The notes under the pieces were generated by a model. The model was not told where the DNA came from. It saw only the letters and a list, made by a program, of their open reading frames with translations, and did no database searches. Of a DNA stretch of 56,521 nt, positions 7,669 to 17,273 are shown piece after piece. The position numbers and the translations under genes are program-made. The DNA comes from an uncultured Ruminococcus sp. GTDB taxonomy: Bacteria; Bacillota; Clostridia; Oscillospirales; Acutalibacteraceae. The number at the start of each line of letters is the position of its first letter. The stretch's first letter is position 1. The stretch spans positions 1-56,521 of the forward strand of contig CAJOII010000002.1 of NCBI GenBank assembly GCA_905234535.1, read 5' to 3'.

Positions 7669-8646
7669 ATGAGTGAAGTAGCGGTTTCCACCAGAATCAG
7701 ACTGGCGCGCAATTTGAAGAATTATCCGTTTGTCAATCGGCTTTCCGCGGAGGATAAGAATAAGGTCATCCGTGATGTCAGAGAGGCGCTCTCTCACAGC
7801 AATATCAAATTGAATTTCATCGACATGAAGGATCTCTCCGAGATCGGGCGGATCTCGCTCTCAGAGCGTCATCTGATCAGCCCCGAGTTTGCCGAGGAGG
7901 GGGAGGGCAGAGCGCTCCTGATCTCCGATGACAACAGCATCAGCGTGATGATCAACGAGGAGGATCATATCCGCCTGCAGGTCATCAAAGAAGGCTTATC
8001 GCTTGACGAAGCGTACAAGACGGCGTCCTACCTCGACGATGTTCTCTCAGAGCACTTGGAGCTTGCGTTCTCTGAGCGCTTAGGGTATCTTACCCAGTGC
8101 CCGACGAACCTCGGCACGGCGCTTCGGGCGTCCGTGATGCTTCATCTGCCGGCTTTGAGCTATTCCGGCGCGATCGGCAGGATCGGCAAGAATCTCTCGA
8201 AGTTAGGGCTGACCTTACGGGGAATCTACGGCGAGAGCTCCAAGCCCTCGGGCGCTTTCTATCAGCTCTCGAATCAGGTCTCCTTAGGACTTTCCGAAGA
8301 AGCGGCAATCGATAATCTTAAGAACATCACCCGCGAGCTGATTTCTCAGGAGGTCAAGGTCAGAGACCGTATCCTCTCCGATATCGAGATCGAGGACAAG
8401 ATCCACCGCAGTGAGGGTATTCTCAAGTCAGCCTACATTATCGATCATAACGAAGCGATGAGCCTGCTCTCGAATTTAAGGCTTGGCGCGGCTTCAAAGA
8501 AGCTCTCCACCTTATCGCTTGAGAACATCGACCGCCTGATCTGTGAGATCCAGCCCGCGTCGATCCTCTCAAAATATGGGGAGGAGCTTTCTCCTAAAGA
8601 GCGCGATATCAAGCGCGCAGAGCTTTTGCGGGAGCGCCTCAACTGA
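7669..8646 (+). CDS. mcsB: McsB, protein arginine kinase
   Basis: A 325-residue kinase of the phosphagen kinase fold. Signatures are STRIRLARNLKNYPF near the N-terminus (nucleotide-binding arginines), the NEEDHIR loop (about residues 102-108) and the RASVMLHLPAL segment. It phosphorylates arginine residues on CtsR and on unfolded proteins, marking them for ClpC-ClpP degradation. The start ATG follows the mcsA stop by two bases. The 55-base gap to clpC contains several TGA-bearing short repeats and an AAAGGAAGG ribosome site. Confidence 0.95.
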   Translation: MSEVAVSTRIRLARNLKNYPFVNRLSAEDKNKVIRDVREALSHSNIKLNFIDMKDLSEIGRISLSERHLISPEFAEEGEGRALLISDDNSISVMINEEDHIRLQVIKEGLSLDEAYKTASYLDDVLSEHLELAFSERLGYLTQCPTNLGTALRASVMLHLPALSYSGAIGRIGKNLSKLGLTLRGIYGESSKPSGAFYQLSNQVSLGLSEEAAIDNLKNITRELISQEVKVRDRILSDIEIEDKIHRSEGILKSAYIIDHNEAMSLLSNLRLGAASKKLSTLSLENIDRLICEIQPASILSKYGEELSPKERDIKRAELLRERLN

Positions 8647-8701
8647 AACTGAAACTCACAACTGAATAGACAATTGAATATAGAAAGGAAGGTATATCAT
8701 T

Positions 8702-11149
8702 ATGTATAACTTCAACGGATTTACACAGAAAGCGAACAAGGCGCTGAATCTTGCAATCGAGTCTGCGTCTGAGATGGGCCACAGCTATATCGGCACCGAG
8801 CACATCCTCTTAGGACTCTTGAGAGAAGATACGGGCGTTGCCGCGACCGCTCTGAAAGAGAACGGCGCCCACGCCGAAGCGCTCGAAGAGATGATCAGAT
8901 CAACATCCGACACCTCTGCCCCTGTCGCTTTATCACCAAACGATTTCACCCCCAGGACCAAGAGGATCCTCCAGATGGCGGTCCTCGCGTCATCGAGATA
9001 TAACCACAACTATGTCGGCACAGAGCATCTTTTGATCGCGCTGCTCTCAGAGCGCGACAGCTACGCGATGCGCTATCTCACTGAGCTCGGCGTAGAGCCT
9101 AAGAATGTGCTGAACTCTCTGAACACCGCCCTTTCGGGCAATATCGCCGACGATACATCAGAGAACGGTCCTACGGCGACCGATCCGAACTCTCCCACCA
9201 AGACGCTCGACTCCTTTTCTCGCGACCTGACCAAGGCGGCGAAGGACGGCGAGATCGATCCCGTCATCGGCAGAGAAGAGGAGATCGCGCGAATCATCCA
9301 GATCCTCTCCCGCAGAACGAAGAATAACCCCTGCCTGATCGGCGAGCCCGGCGTCGGCAAGACCGCCGTTGCCGAAGGACTGGCGCTGAAGATCGCGTCG
9401 GGTGAGGTTCCCGAGCTCTTAAAGGACAAGCGGGTTGTCTCCTTAGACCTCACCGGCATGATCGCCGGCACCAAGTACAGAGGCGACTTTGAGGATAGGA
9501 TCAAGAACGCGATCGACGAGGTCAAGAAGGCGAAGAATGTCATCCTCTTCATCGATGAGCTCCACACCATCATCGGCGCGGGTTCCGCGGAGGGTTCCGC
9601 CGATGCCGCGAATATCTTAAAACCTTCTCTGGCGCGCGGCGACTTTCAGGTGATCGGCGCGACCACCTTGGATGAATACCGCAAGTATATCGAGAAGGAC
9701 GCGGCGCTGGAGAGAAGATTCCAGCCCGTCAGCGTAGGCGAGCCGTCCGAAGAGGACGCGGTCAAGATCCTCAGAGGTCTTCGCGACCGCTACGAAGCGC
9801 ATCATAAGGTGAAGATCACCGACGAAGCGATCGACGCCGCCGTCAAACTCTCATCTCGCTATATCGCCGACCGCTATCTGCCCGACAAGGCGATCGATCT
9901 GATCGACGAGGCGGCGTCTAAGGTGCGCCTGAGCGCCCTGACCTATCCCGATGAGATCAAGGATCTCGAAGCAAGGATCGAGCAGGCTGAACAGGAGAAG
10001 TCCGCCGCGGTCAGCGTGCAGGACTTCGAGCGCGCGGCATCCATCCGCGATGAGCAGAAGAACCTGCAGGATGAGCTTTTGAAAGCAAAGTCCGACTGGC
10101 AAAAGAAGCAGAACGAGGTATCGGGGGAGGTACACAGCGAGGACATCGCCGCTATCGTCTCCTCATGGACGAAGATTCCCGTCGTCGAGCTTACCCGAGA
10201 AGAGTCCGAGCGGCTCCTCAATATGGAGCAGATCCTCCATGAGAGGGTCGTCGGTCAGGACGAGGCGGTCTCGGCTGTCTCCCGCGCGATCCGCAGGGGC
10301 AGAGTAGGTATCAAAGATCCCAAGCGACCCACCGGCTCCTTCATCTTCTTAGGCCCCACAGGCGTCGGCAAGACCGAACTCTGTAAGGCGCTGGCGCAGG
10401 CGATGTTCGGCGACGAGAACGCGATGCTCAGGCTTGATATGAGCGAATATATGGAGAAGCATACCGTATCGCGTCTGGTCGGCTCTCCTCCCGGATATGT
10501 CGGCTATGACGAAGGCGGTCAGCTCACCGAGGCTGTCAGGAGAAAGCCCTATTCCGTCATCCTCTTCGACGAGATTGAGAAGGCGCACCCCGATGTGTTC
10601 AATATGCTGCTCCAGATCTTAGAGGACGGCAGGCTCACCGACGCGCAGGGCAGAACGGTCGACTTCAAGAACACCGTGATCATCATGACCTCGAATGTCG
10701 GCGCAAGAGCGATCTCTGACCGCAGAGAGATGCTCGGCTTTTCAGCGGATACAGAAGAGAAGAAGAGCAGAGATGACATCCGCGAGCTTGCGCTCTCAGA
10801 GCTCAAGGCGGTATTCCGTCCGGAATTTCTGAACCGTGTGGACGACATCATCGTCTTTGATCAGCTCACAAAGGATGAGATCAAGGAGATCGCCTCCAAG
10901 ATGCTCTCTGTTTTACAGAAGCGTCTGTCCTCCTTGGGCGTTGAGATCGAGTTCTCCGATAAGGCGGTCGAGCGGATCTCCGACGAGGGCTTTGACATCA
11001 CCTACGGCGCAAGACCGCTTAGAAGAGCGATTACCTCGAACATCGAGGACAAACTCTCCGAGCGGATGCTGGAAGCAGACTTCGACCGCACTAAGCCGAT
11101 CCTGTGCGACTTTGACGGTGAGCGTTTCACCTTCGAAGAGAAGAAATAA
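8702..11149 (+). CDS. clpC: ClpC, AAA+ unfoldase of the Clp protease
   Basis: An 815-residue Hsp100 chaperone. The N-terminal double Clp repeat (about 1-145, starting [18 protein letters not shown]) binds McsB or adaptor. AAA domain 1 has Walker [10 protein letters not shown] (about 217) and Walker [11 protein letters not shown] middle region contains a UVR-like helix ([14 protein letters not shown]), typical of ClpC rather than ClpB. AAA domain 2 has Walker [10 protein letters not shown] (about 550) and [12 protein letters not shown]. It feeds arginine-phosphorylated substrates to ClpP, which is not encoded here. It is the last gene of the CtsR operon, with a terminator 13 bases after the stop. 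Confidence 0.97.
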   Translation: MYNFNGFTQKANKALNLAIESASEMGHSYIGTEHILLGLLREDTGVAATALKENGAHAEALEEMIRSTSDTSAPVALSPNDFTPRTKRILQMAVLASSRYNHNYVGTEHLLIALLSERDSYAMRYLTELGVEPKNVLNSLNTALSGNIADDTSENGPTATDPNSPTKTLDSFSRDLTKAAKDGEIDPVIGREEEIARIIQILSRRTKNNPCLIGEPGVGKTAVAEGLALKIASGEVPELLKDKRVVSLDLTGMIAGTKYRGDFEDRIKNAIDEVKKAKNVILFIDELHTIIGAGSAEGSADAANILKPSLARGDFQVIGATTLDEYRKYIEKDAALERRFQPVSVGEPSEEDAVKILRGLRDRYEAHHKVKITDEAIDAAVKLSSRYIADRYLPDKAIDLIDEAASKVRLSALTYPDEIKDLEARIEQAEQEKSAAVSVQDFERAASIRDEQKNLQDELLKAKSDWQKKQNEVSGEVHSEDIAAIVSSWTKIPVVELTREESERLLNMEQILHERVVGQDEAVSAVSRAIRRGRVGIKDPKRPTGSFIFLGPTGVGKTELCKALAQAMFGDENAMLRLDMSEYMEKHTVSRLVGSPPGYVGYDEGGQLTEAVRRKPYSVILFDEIEKAHPDVFNMLLQILEDGRLTDAQGRTVDFKNTVIIMTSNVGARAISDRREMLGFSADTEEKKSRDDIRELALSELKAVFRPEFLNRVDDIIVFDQLTKDEIKEIASKMLSVLQKRLSSLGVEIEFSDKAVERISDEGFDITYGARPLRRAITSNIEDKLSERMLEADFDRTKPILCDFDGERFTFEEKK

Positions 11150-11162
11150 CCGATTTTCACAG

Positions 11163-11194
11163 CCGGTTTCCGATGATCTCGGAAGCCGGTTTTT
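11163..11194 (+). terminator. Terminator of the CtsR operon
   Basis: An 11-bp stem (11163-11173 with 11179-11189, one G-T pair) is followed by a T run. Confidence 0.9.
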
Positions 11195-11240
11195 CTTTTT
11201 TCAAAAAAATTAAAAAAAATAAAAATTTTTTTAAAATAAT

Positions 11241-11277
11241 TGTATAAAAACGGCGTTCTGTTTCGTTATACATATAG
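11241..11277 (+). promoter_or_regulatory. ECF-like promoter motif, copy A
   Basis: TGTATAAAAACGG (11241-11253) and CGTTATA (11264-11270) followed by CATATAGAAG. The spacing equals that of copy B (6243-6279). An AT-rich UP-like tract (11200-11240) precedes it. The predicted leader to the dockerin gene is about 40 bases. Confidence 0.55.
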
Positions 11278-11315
11278 AAGCATACATCTTCTTACCAAAA
11301 GAAAGGATGATCATG

Positions 11316-12659
11316 ATGAAAAAAGCCATATCTATTTTATTGATCCTTGCTCTGGTGCTCTCTTTGCTGAGCGTCACCGCATTTGCCGAAACAACCCTGA
11401 GCGATAAGATCTCAGAAGAGCTCAAAGAGCAGATCAGAACACATTCCGACGGCGGTCTTGTGACCGAGATCACCTATGACTATCAAGACTATGAGAACTG
11501 GGTCCTCGCGAACTCCGCTCTGTGTCAGAAGATCGACGAGATGACCTACTGCGAGATCGGCACCTTCCATGAGGGCGTCATCCATGTCGGGCTGCCGTAT
11601 TCGTCGATCAACGCGGTCGCTGCGATCGAGATGGTAAAGTCTATCACGATCCCTGATGAGGATATCCCCTGTACATCACCGGCTGAAGAAAAGCTCTCTC
11701 CGGACACTTTTCTGAGCAAGCTCGCATCCATTGACGGGGACGAAGAGCTAAAGGTGAGCGCGTGGCTCGCCTACGGTAAGTACATCTATTACGGCTTTAG
11801 CGACGAAGGCTTAGAGACCCATGAAGAGATCAACGAATACCGCAGAAAGCGTATTGAGATCAACCGCGAATACCATGAGCGCAAGAACAAGGAGTACGCC
11901 GACCGCATCTCGGCACAGGTCGATGTCACTGTGAATGATATCTCTCACCTGACGCCGATCATCTATCTCACCGTCAAGGCGAAGGATGTGATGAGCCTCG
12001 CCTCCTTGAGTGAAGTAGCTATGCTTGTGGATGAGAGCAATGTTGTATATGATAACCCGACAGAGCCGCTGACAGAGCCCGATCCGACGATGCCCACGGA
12101 GTATGAAGTCACCCCTAATCTCTATGAAGACCGATTCGCCGAATGGATGAACGGAAAGGAGTACAGGTATAAAGAGACCTACTGTCACGAAGACGAGAAC
12201 GGCGACATCGATTGGGTGATGGTCGAGGCGTATGAGATCACGAATGTATTGATCGGAGCACCTTATTTTGAGATCATCGGACACCGGGCGGTGACGAGCG
12301 ATGTCCGGAATATTCCCTTCTCATTCGGATGCGGCATCTATGATGTCAAGCAGGATCGCTTCTTTGATATTTTAACTGCCTATCCCGAACGGTATGACGG
12401 CTTGGAGGAGGTATTTACTGCTACCTCTTACGGTAAACTCCTCGGAGATATGGATAAAGACAATAAGATCACTGTTATCGATGCGACGATGATCCAGCAG
12501 TGTCTTGCAAGCCTCAGAGATTTCGGCGCGGATGACGAGATCATCTTTTTAGAGGAAACCTGGTCTCAGGTCAAACGGTATTCAGACTATGATGCCGACG
12601 GCGAGACCACCATCATCGACGCCACCAAGATTCAAAGACATCTCGCAAGTATTGACTGA
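11316..12659 (+). CDS. Secreted dockerin protein of unknown function
   Basis: About 448 residues. The signal peptide is MKKAISILLILALVLSLLSV and onwards, with cleavage near AFA. The body has no recognised catalytic domain. Two stretches look alike: one ending AVAAIEMVKSITIPDE (about 105-120) and one ending SLASLSEVAMLVDES (about 225-240), each after a VTEITYD- or VTVND-like strand. This resembles the end of subtilase-propeptide (I9-like) domains, but that is only a guess. The C-terminal dockerin (about 385-448) has repeats DMDKDNKITVIDATMIQ and DYDADGETTIIDATKIQ. In-frame ATGs exist at 11307, 11313 and 11316; AAAGGA at 11302-11307 fits 11316 best. It is monocistronic, between an ECF-like promoter and a bidirectional terminator. 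Confidence 0.8.
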   Translation: MKKAISILLILALVLSLLSVTAFAETTLSDKISEELKEQIRTHSDGGLVTEITYDYQDYENWVLANSALCQKIDEMTYCEIGTFHEGVIHVGLPYSSINAVAAIEMVKSITIPDEDIPCTSPAEEKLSPDTFLSKLASIDGDEELKVSAWLAYGKYIYYGFSDEGLETHEEINEYRRKRIEINREYHERKNKEYADRISAQVDVTVNDISHLTPIIYLTVKAKDVMSLASLSEVAMLVDESNVVYDNPTEPLTEPDPTMPTEYEVTPNLYEDRFAEWMNGKEYRYKETYCHEDENGDIDWVMVEAYEITNVLIGAPYFEIIGHRAVTSDVRNIPFSFGCGIYDVKQDRFFDILTAYPERYDGLEEVFTATSYGKLLGDMDKDNKITVIDATMIQQCLASLRDFGADDEIIFLEETWSQVKRYSDYDADGETTIIDATKIQRHLASID

Positions 12660-12711
12660 TGGCTGATAAACCGTACTTGCGCAAACGATAATTCTCCTGA
12701 ATACACCAAAG

Positions 12712-12745
12712 AAAAAAGGCTCCGATCATATTCGGAGCCTTTTTT
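12712..12745. terminator. Bidirectional terminator
   Basis: An eight-bp GGCTCCGA stem (12718-12725 with 12732-12739) has A6 before and T6 after, so it can terminate both the dockerin gene and readthrough from the minus-strand pyr operon. Confidence 0.9.
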
Positions 12746-12763
12746 CGCTGCTGCGGCAAGTCG

Positions 12764-12841
12764 AGGGCGCCTTGCCCTGCATTTTATTAGTCGGGTAAGG
12801 GCAGCGCCTTTCCACAGCTATTAATTATTCATTATTAATCA
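12764..12841 (+). repeat. Palindromic repeat plus heptamer array at the pyrI 3' end
   Basis: AGGGCGCCTTGCCCT (12764-12778) recurs exactly at 41047-41061. A second GC-rich segment follows. Heptamers TTAATTA, TTCATTA and TTAATCA start at 12821, 12828 and 12835, exactly 7 apart. On the minus strand these read as stop triplets in every frame, and the last unit contains the pyrI stop codon itself. Confidence 0.75.
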
Positions 12842-13261
12842 TTTCAGGTTTTCTGCCTTGGTCTCACAGTAGATACAACGGTACACCTTGTTGCGCCGGT
12901 CAGTGAGCTTGAAGATATGCTCGAGCTCCTGCTCGGTGGTGGTGATGCATCTGGGATTCTTGCATTTGATCGCGCCGACAAGCCGCTCGGGTAGCTCTAA
13001 GGTGCGCTTTTCGACACTGCCGTCCTTGATGATATTGATGGTCGCGTCGGGATCGACAAAGCCCACGATATCGAGATCTACGGGGATATCCGCGTCGATC
13101 TTGATGATGTCCTTCCTGCCCATCTTTCGGGATGATACATTCTTGATGATCGCGACGGAGACATCGAGGCGGTCAAGGTGCAAGAGTTCGTAGAGCTGCA
13201 TCCCCATGCCGGCTTTGATATGGTCGATAACAATTCCGTTTCTGATCGCGTCGATATTCAT
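12839..13261 (-). CDS. pyrI: Aspartate carbamoyltransferase regulatory chain
   Basis: A 140-residue allosteric subunit that binds nucleotides (CTP/ATP in the enterobacterial enzyme) and tunes PyrB. The N-terminal nucleotide-binding domain begins [16 protein letters not shown]. The C-terminal zinc domain has four Cys: CKNPRC, then CIYC near the end. It is the last gene of the pyr operon; its ATG overlaps the pyrB stop by four bases (ATGA), implying equimolar production. Its stop codon lies in register with the heptamer array described at 12764. Confidence 0.96.
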   Translation of the reverse strand: MNIDAIRNGIVIDHIKAGMGMQLYELLHLDRLDVSVAIIKNVSSRKMGRKDIIKIDADIPVDLDIVGFVDPDATINIIKDGSVEKRTLELPERLVGAIKCKNPRCITTTEQELEHIFKLTDRRNKVYRCIYCETKAENLK

Positions 13262-14184
13262 ATTCTGCCCGCCTCCTTCAAGAGCTTCAGTATCAGCGAC
13301 ATCCTCATATATTTGCCGTTTGAGACCTGCTTGAAGTAGCAGGCTCTCGGATCGTCGTCGATTGAGACCGCGATCTCGTTGACCCTGGGGAGGGGGTGGA
13401 GGATGGAGAGATCTTTCTTCGCGTTAGTCAGCTTATCCGGGGTGAGGATATAGCTGTCTTTCAAGCGCAGATAGTCTTCTTCGTTGAAGAAGCGCTCTCT
13501 CTGCACTCTGGTCATATAGAGGATGTCGAGCTCGGGCATATACGACTCGAGACTCGTGGTCTGGACATAGGAGTAGCCCTTCTCCTTAAGGACATCGCGC
13601 TTGACATAGCTCGGCACCTTTAATTCTTCAGGAGAAATAAGCACAAAGCGGACATTGTTGTATCTGGTCAGAGCGTTGATGAGGGAGTGGACGGTCCTGC
13701 CGAACTTGAGGTCGCCGCACAGGCCGATCGTCAGATCCGAGAAGCGCCCTTTCTCCCGATAGATGGTGAGAAGGTCGGCGAGCGTCTGGGTGGGGTGACA
13801 GTGACCGCCGTCGCCCGCGTTGATCACGGGGATCTTTGACGCGTGAGCCGCGACGGTCGCGGCGCCCTCCTTCGGATGACGCAGGGCGATGATATCGGCG
13901 TAGCAGGAGACGGTCTTGACGGTATCCGCGACCGACTCTCCCTTTGCGGCGGAGGATGAGTCCGCGCTCGAGACCGAGATCACATTGCCGCCCAGCTCGT
14001 ACATCGCCGCCTCAAAGCTGAGCCTCGTTCTGGTAGAAGGCTCAAAGAACAGGGTCGCGAGCTTCTTTCTTCTGCACGCGTCGGCGTAGTCATCGGGATT
14101 ACTGATGATATCCTGCGCGGTTTTGATCAGCTCCTCCAGCTCTTCGGTGGAGAGATCCAAGATATCGATTACGCTTTTGATCAT
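13258..14184 (-). CDS. pyrB: Aspartate carbamoyltransferase catalytic chain
   Basis: A 308-residue enzyme that condenses carbamoyl phosphate with aspartate, the committed step of pyrimidine synthesis. The carbamoyl phosphate loop is [13 protein letters not shown], followed by the [12 protein letters not shown] loop and the HPTQTLADL motif. Later the 240s-type loop reads TRVQRERF, and [10 protein letters not shown] is the conserved C-terminal segment. It pairs with the PyrI chain encoded immediately downstream. Its start overlaps the pyrE stop (ATGA). The ribosome site on the minus strand is GGAGAGA. Confidence 0.97.
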   Translation of the reverse strand: MIKSVIDILDLSTEELEELIKTAQDIISNPDDYADACRRKKLATLFFEPSTRTRLSFEAAMYELGGNVISVSSADSSSAAKGESVADTVKTVSCYADIIALRHPKEGAATVAAHASKIPVINAGDGGHCHPTQTLADLLTIYREKGRFSDLTIGLCGDLKFGRTVHSLINALTRYNNVRFVLISPEELKVPSYVKRDVLKEKGYSYVQTTSLESYMPELDILYMTRVQRERFFNEEDYLRLKDSYILTPDKLTNAKKDLSILHPLPRVNEIAVSIDDDPRACYFKQVSNGKYMRMSLILKLLKEAGRI

Positions 14185-14825
14185 TTTATCTCTCCTATCC
14201 AGCTTTCGTCAGAGGGATTCGCTCTGAACTTTTTGAGCCGTTCGATATCCGAGGGCGCAATATATCCTTCTTCTGCCGCGACCTCGATCACGGTATCAAA
14301 GTCAGTCAGCGAGATGTTCTGCACATTCGCGTCTCTCAGTCGATCAAGCCCTTTCTGCATCGAGTAGGTGAAGATCGAGACGATGCCCAAGACCTCGGCG
14401 CCCGCTTCCTTGAGCGCGTCGACGACATCGAGTACCGATCCGCCGGTAGAGATCAGGTCCTCGACCACGACGACCTTCTGACCACTCTCAAGCCTGCCCT
14501 CGATGCGGTTCTGTCTGCCGTGATCCTTGTTGCCCGAGCGGACATAGCCCATCGGCAGCTGCATGAGATGTCCGACGATCGCCGCGTGAGCGATGCCCGC
14601 GGTGGAGGTGCCCATCAGCACTTCTGCGTCGGAGTAGTTTGTTCGGATCGTCTCGGCAAGACCTTCTTCCACATCGTTTCTGACATCAACAGAGGTCAGG
14701 GTGAGACGGTTGTCGCAGTAGATGGGGCTCTTGATGCCCGACGCCCAGGTGAAGGGCTTCTCGGGGCTTAAGAACACCGCTTTTATTTTTAACAGATCCT
14801 GCGCGATCTTTCTTGACAGTTCCAT
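14181..14825 (-). CDS. pyrE: Orotate phosphoribosyltransferase
   Basis: Transfers ribose-5-phosphate from PRPP to orotate, making OMP. The PRPP-binding motif is [20 protein letters not shown], and an [11 protein letters not shown] loop lies upstream. The frame extends upstream to 14855, but AAGGAG on the minus strand is correctly spaced only for the ATG at 14825 ([12 protein letters not shown]), giving 214 residues. That start lies one base from the pyrF stop. PyrE and PyrF act in succession and are adjacent here. Confidence 0.96.
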   Translation of the reverse strand: MELSRKIAQDLLKIKAVFLSPEKPFTWASGIKSPIYCDNRLTLTSVDVRNDVEEGLAETIRTNYSDAEVLMGTSTAGIAHAAIVGHLMQLPMGYVRSGNKDHGRQNRIEGRLESGQKVVVVEDLISTGGSVLDVVDALKEAGAEVLGIVSIFTYSMQKGLDRLRDANVQNISLTDFDTVIEVAAEEGYIAPSDIERLKKFRANPSDESWIGEIK

Positions 14826-14826
14826 A

Positions 14827-15540
14827 TTATACTCCTTCATTGATGAAATCTTCACAGCACCTTCTGTATGCCGCGACGGGATCGGGCGCCGCTGTGATGG
14901 GTCTGCCGACGACGATGTAGTCTGAGCCGATCTCGGATGCTGCTTTGGGCGTCATGACACGCTTCTGGTCGCCGACATCAGAGTCCTTAAAACGCACGCC
15001 CGGCGTTATCGTCAGAAAATCCGCGCCGCAGGTATCGTGTACCTTCTTCGCTTCCAAGGGAGAGCAGACGACGCCGTCGAGACCTGCTTCTTTCGCTTTC
15101 AACGCGTAGTGCATGACGACCTTGTCGATCGGCTCGTGGATCATAAGATCCTCTTCGAGACTCTTTTGATCGGTAGAGGTCAGCTGTGTCACGGCGATCA
15201 GAAGCGGTCGTGTGCCGTCTTCGCGTAGGAGCCCCTCGAGTGCCGCTTTCATCATGTTCACCGTTCCGGCGGCGTGGAGGTTGACGATATCGACATCAAG
15301 GCGCGAGAGCACCGCCATCGACTTTCTGACGGTGTTCGGGATATCGTGGAGCTTGAGGTCGAGGAAGATCCTGTGACCTCTTCTCTTGATCTCTCTGACG
15401 ATCTCGGGACCCTCTGCGTAGTAGAGCTCCATCCCGATCTTTAAGAACGGCTTTCTCTCTTCCTGCTCGAAAAGCTCGAGAAAGTCGAGCACCTGCTTCT
15501 TTGATGAAAAATCACAGGCGACAATAACATCCTTTCCCAT
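14827..15540 (-). CDS. pyrF: Orotidine 5'-phosphate decarboxylase
   Basis: A 237-residue TIM-barrel enzyme that decarboxylates OMP to UMP. The active-site signature FLDLKLHDIPNTV contains the Asp-Lys-Asp charge network; VIVACDF near the N-terminus and VVGRPITAA near the C-terminus (phosphate site) are also typical. AAAGGAG precedes the ATG at about 10 bases on the minus strand. It is tightly packed in the pyr operon, with 21 bases to pyrD and 1 to pyrE. Confidence 0.96.
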   Translation of the reverse strand: MGKDVIVACDFSSKKQVLDFLELFEQEERKPFLKIGMELYYAEGPEIVREIKRRGHRIFLDLKLHDIPNTVRKSMAVLSRLDVDIVNLHAAGTVNMMKAALEGLLREDGTRPLLIAVTQLTSTDQKSLEEDLMIHEPIDKVVMHYALKAKEAGLDGVVCSPLEAKKVHDTCGADFLTITPGVRFKDSDVGDQKRVMTPKAASEIGSDYIVVGRPITAAPDPVAAYRRCCEDFINEGV

Positions 15541-15561
15541 ATTTATCTATCTCCTTTGTGT

Positions 15562-16470
15562 TTATGCTTTTCCGATAATATCTTCGAGACGGTCGATCCC
15601 GTGGCGATCCATCGCTTGGGGGAGATCCTCGATGATCTTTTTGCACGCGAACGGGTCGATGAGATTCTGCGCTCCCACTTCTACCGCCGAGGCGCCCGCG
15701 AGCATCATCTCGATGACATCCTCCGCACAGCTGACGCCGCCCATTCCGACGACCGGGATCTTCACGGCATGAGCGACCTGATACACCATCCTCAGCGCCA
15801 CGGGGAAGACCGCGGGTCCCGAGAAGCCGCCCATCGTGTTTTTGATCACGGGGCGCTTGGTCTTAAGATCGATCCGCATCCCGAGCAGGGTGTTGATCAG
15901 GCTGATGCCGTCGGCGCCCGCCTCTTCACAGGCTTTTGCGATGCTGACGATATCGGTGACATTGGGCGAGAGCTTGAGGATGACCGGCTTTGTCGTGACC
16001 TTCTTGACCGCGCGGGTCACCTTTGCCGCTTCGCTCTTATCGACGCCGAAGCTCATCCCGCCCGAGTGAACATTCGGACAGCTGACATTGACCTCGATCC
16101 ATCCGACTTCGTCACATGAGTTCAGCCGCTCGCAGGTATACGCGTATTCTTCGAGGGAGAAGCCCGAGACATTCGCCATCACGGGCTTATTGAAAACTTT
16201 CTTCAGCTTCGGCAGTTCATCACAGATGACCTTCTCGACGCCCGGATTCTGCAGCCCGACGGCGTTGATCATCCCCGCGGTGCATTCGGCGATCCGTGGG
16301 GTGGGGTTGCCGAAACGAGGCTCTTTGGTGGTGCCCTTGAAGGAGAAGGTGCCTAAGATGTTGATATCATAGAGCTCTGCGAACTCATAACCGTAGCCGA
16401 AGGTCCCCGACGCGGGGATCACGGGGTTTGAGAGCGGGATGCCGCAGAGAGTGACGCTCAGTCTGTCCAT
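15562..16470 (-). CDS. pyrD: Dihydroorotate dehydrogenase B, catalytic subunit
   Basis: The FMN subunit of the NAD-dependent class 1B dihydroorotate dehydrogenase. It oxidises dihydroorotate to orotate and passes electrons to PyrK. Motifs: NPVIPASGTFGYG, NVSCPNVHSGG (with the catalytic-base Cys typical of class 1), VILKLSPNVTDI and GMGGVSCAEDVIEMMLAGA. The frame extends to 16554, but the strong AAGGAGGAG site fits the ATG at 16470 (MDRLSVTLCG), giving 302 residues. The start overlaps the pyrK 3' end by 13 bases. Confidence 0.96.
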   Translation of the reverse strand: MDRLSVTLCGIPLSNPVIPASGTFGYGYEFAELYDINILGTFSFKGTTKEPRFGNPTPRIAECTAGMINAVGLQNPGVEKVICDELPKLKKVFNKPVMANVSGFSLEEYAYTCERLNSCDEVGWIEVNVSCPNVHSGGMSFGVDKSEAAKVTRAVKKVTTKPVILKLSPNVTDIVSIAKACEEAGADGISLINTLLGMRIDLKTKRPVIKNTMGGFSGPAVFPVALRMVYQVAHAVKIPVVGMGGVSCAEDVIEMMLAGASAVEVGAQNLIDPFACKKIIEDLPQAMDRHGIDRLEDIIGKA

Positions 16471-17192
16471 AAGATCTCCTCCTTCTTCATCACAGGGCCG
16501 TCCTTGCAGATGCGCTTGTAGCCCGTGAGGGTCTTGCAGGAGCAGCCCATACACGCGCCGAAGCCGCAGCCCATGCGTTCTTCAAAGCTCAGCTGTCCCG
16601 ATGTGTCCGTCTTCTGATATACCGCTTTGAGCATCGGCTCGGGACCGCAGGTGTAGAAGTAGCTGTAGAGCGAAGGCAGCGCGTCGGTGACGAAGCCGCG
16701 CTTGCCGTATGAGCCGTCAACGGTGACAACCGTGACATCACAGCCCAAGGAGCGAAATTCTTCTTCATAGAAGACCTCGTCAGCGGTGTTGAAGCCGAGG
16801 ACGACGGTGACCTTTTTTTCTTGTGATATGAGTTCTTTTGCGAGCAGATAGAGGGGAGGCACGCCGACCCCGCCGCCCAAGAGCAGGGGAGTGCTTTCTG
16901 AGAGAGAGGTGTCGTAGCCGTTGCCGAGCCCCGTCAGGATATTGAGCGTCTCGCGCTCTTTCATCAGGCTCATCTGACGGGTGCCCTTTCCGACGACCTT
17001 GTAGATGAGGGTCAGCGTGTCGCCCTCACAGTCACAGACGGAGATCGGCCGTCTCAGATAGAGCCCGTCGAGCTTGATATTGACGAACTGTCCGGGGCGT
17101 TTGATCTCCTCGGTGTCGCCTTTAAGCGTCATCCGATAGACATCCTTCGCGATTTTTTTATTCTCGGTGATGGTGAAGATCGTGTCTTTCAA
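16458..17192 (-). CDS. pyrK: Dihydroorotate dehydrogenase B, electron transfer subunit
   Basis: A 244-residue FAD and 2Fe-2S protein that takes electrons from PyrD to NAD. An FAD-binding barrel (YLRRPISVCD) is followed by an NAD domain (LLLGGGVGVPPLYLLAKEL). The iron-sulfur cluster ligands are in CGFGACMGCSC plus a later CKDGP. The start appears to be TTG at 17192, with GGGAG nine bases upstream. A palindromic repeat separates it from carB, the only sizeable gap inside the operon apart from pyrC-carB. Confidence 0.93.
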   Translation of the reverse strand: MKDTIFTITENKKIAKDVYRMTLKGDTEEIKRPGQFVNIKLDGLYLRRPISVCDCEGDTLTLIYKVVGKGTRQMSLMKERETLNILTGLGNGYDTSLSESTPLLLGGGVGVPPLYLLAKELISQEKKVTVVLGFNTADEVFYEEEFRSLGCDVTVVTVDGSYGKRGFVTDALPSLYSYFYTCGPEPMLKAVYQKTDTSGQLSFEERMGCGFGACMGCSCKTLTGYKRICKDGPVMKKEEILWTD

Positions 17193-17232
17193 ATATGGTT
17201 TCTCCCTTCGGTCGGAAAATGTACAATCCTTC

Positions 17233-17271
17233 TGTCAGCTTATGCTGACATCTCCCTTTACCAAAGGGAGA
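17233..17271. repeat. Double-hairpin intergenic repeat between carB and pyrK
   Basis: TGTCAGC/GCTGACA pairs across four bases (17233-17250). Immediately after, TCTCCCTTT/AAAGGGAGA pairs across three bases (17251-17271). This arrangement resembles palindromic units common in Oscillospiraceae genomes. It sits inside an operon, so it may modulate processing or readthrough. Confidence 0.7.
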
Positions 17272-17273
17272 TA

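Noticed and set aside
15556-16119. A 187-codon frame antisense to pyrD.
   Set aside because: Same reason: opposite a conserved enzyme, with no start signal or recognisable domain.
16471-16554. Extended PyrD start at 16554.
   Set aside because: The extra 28 residues lie inside pyrK and are not part of the family; AAGGAGGAG fits the start at 16470.
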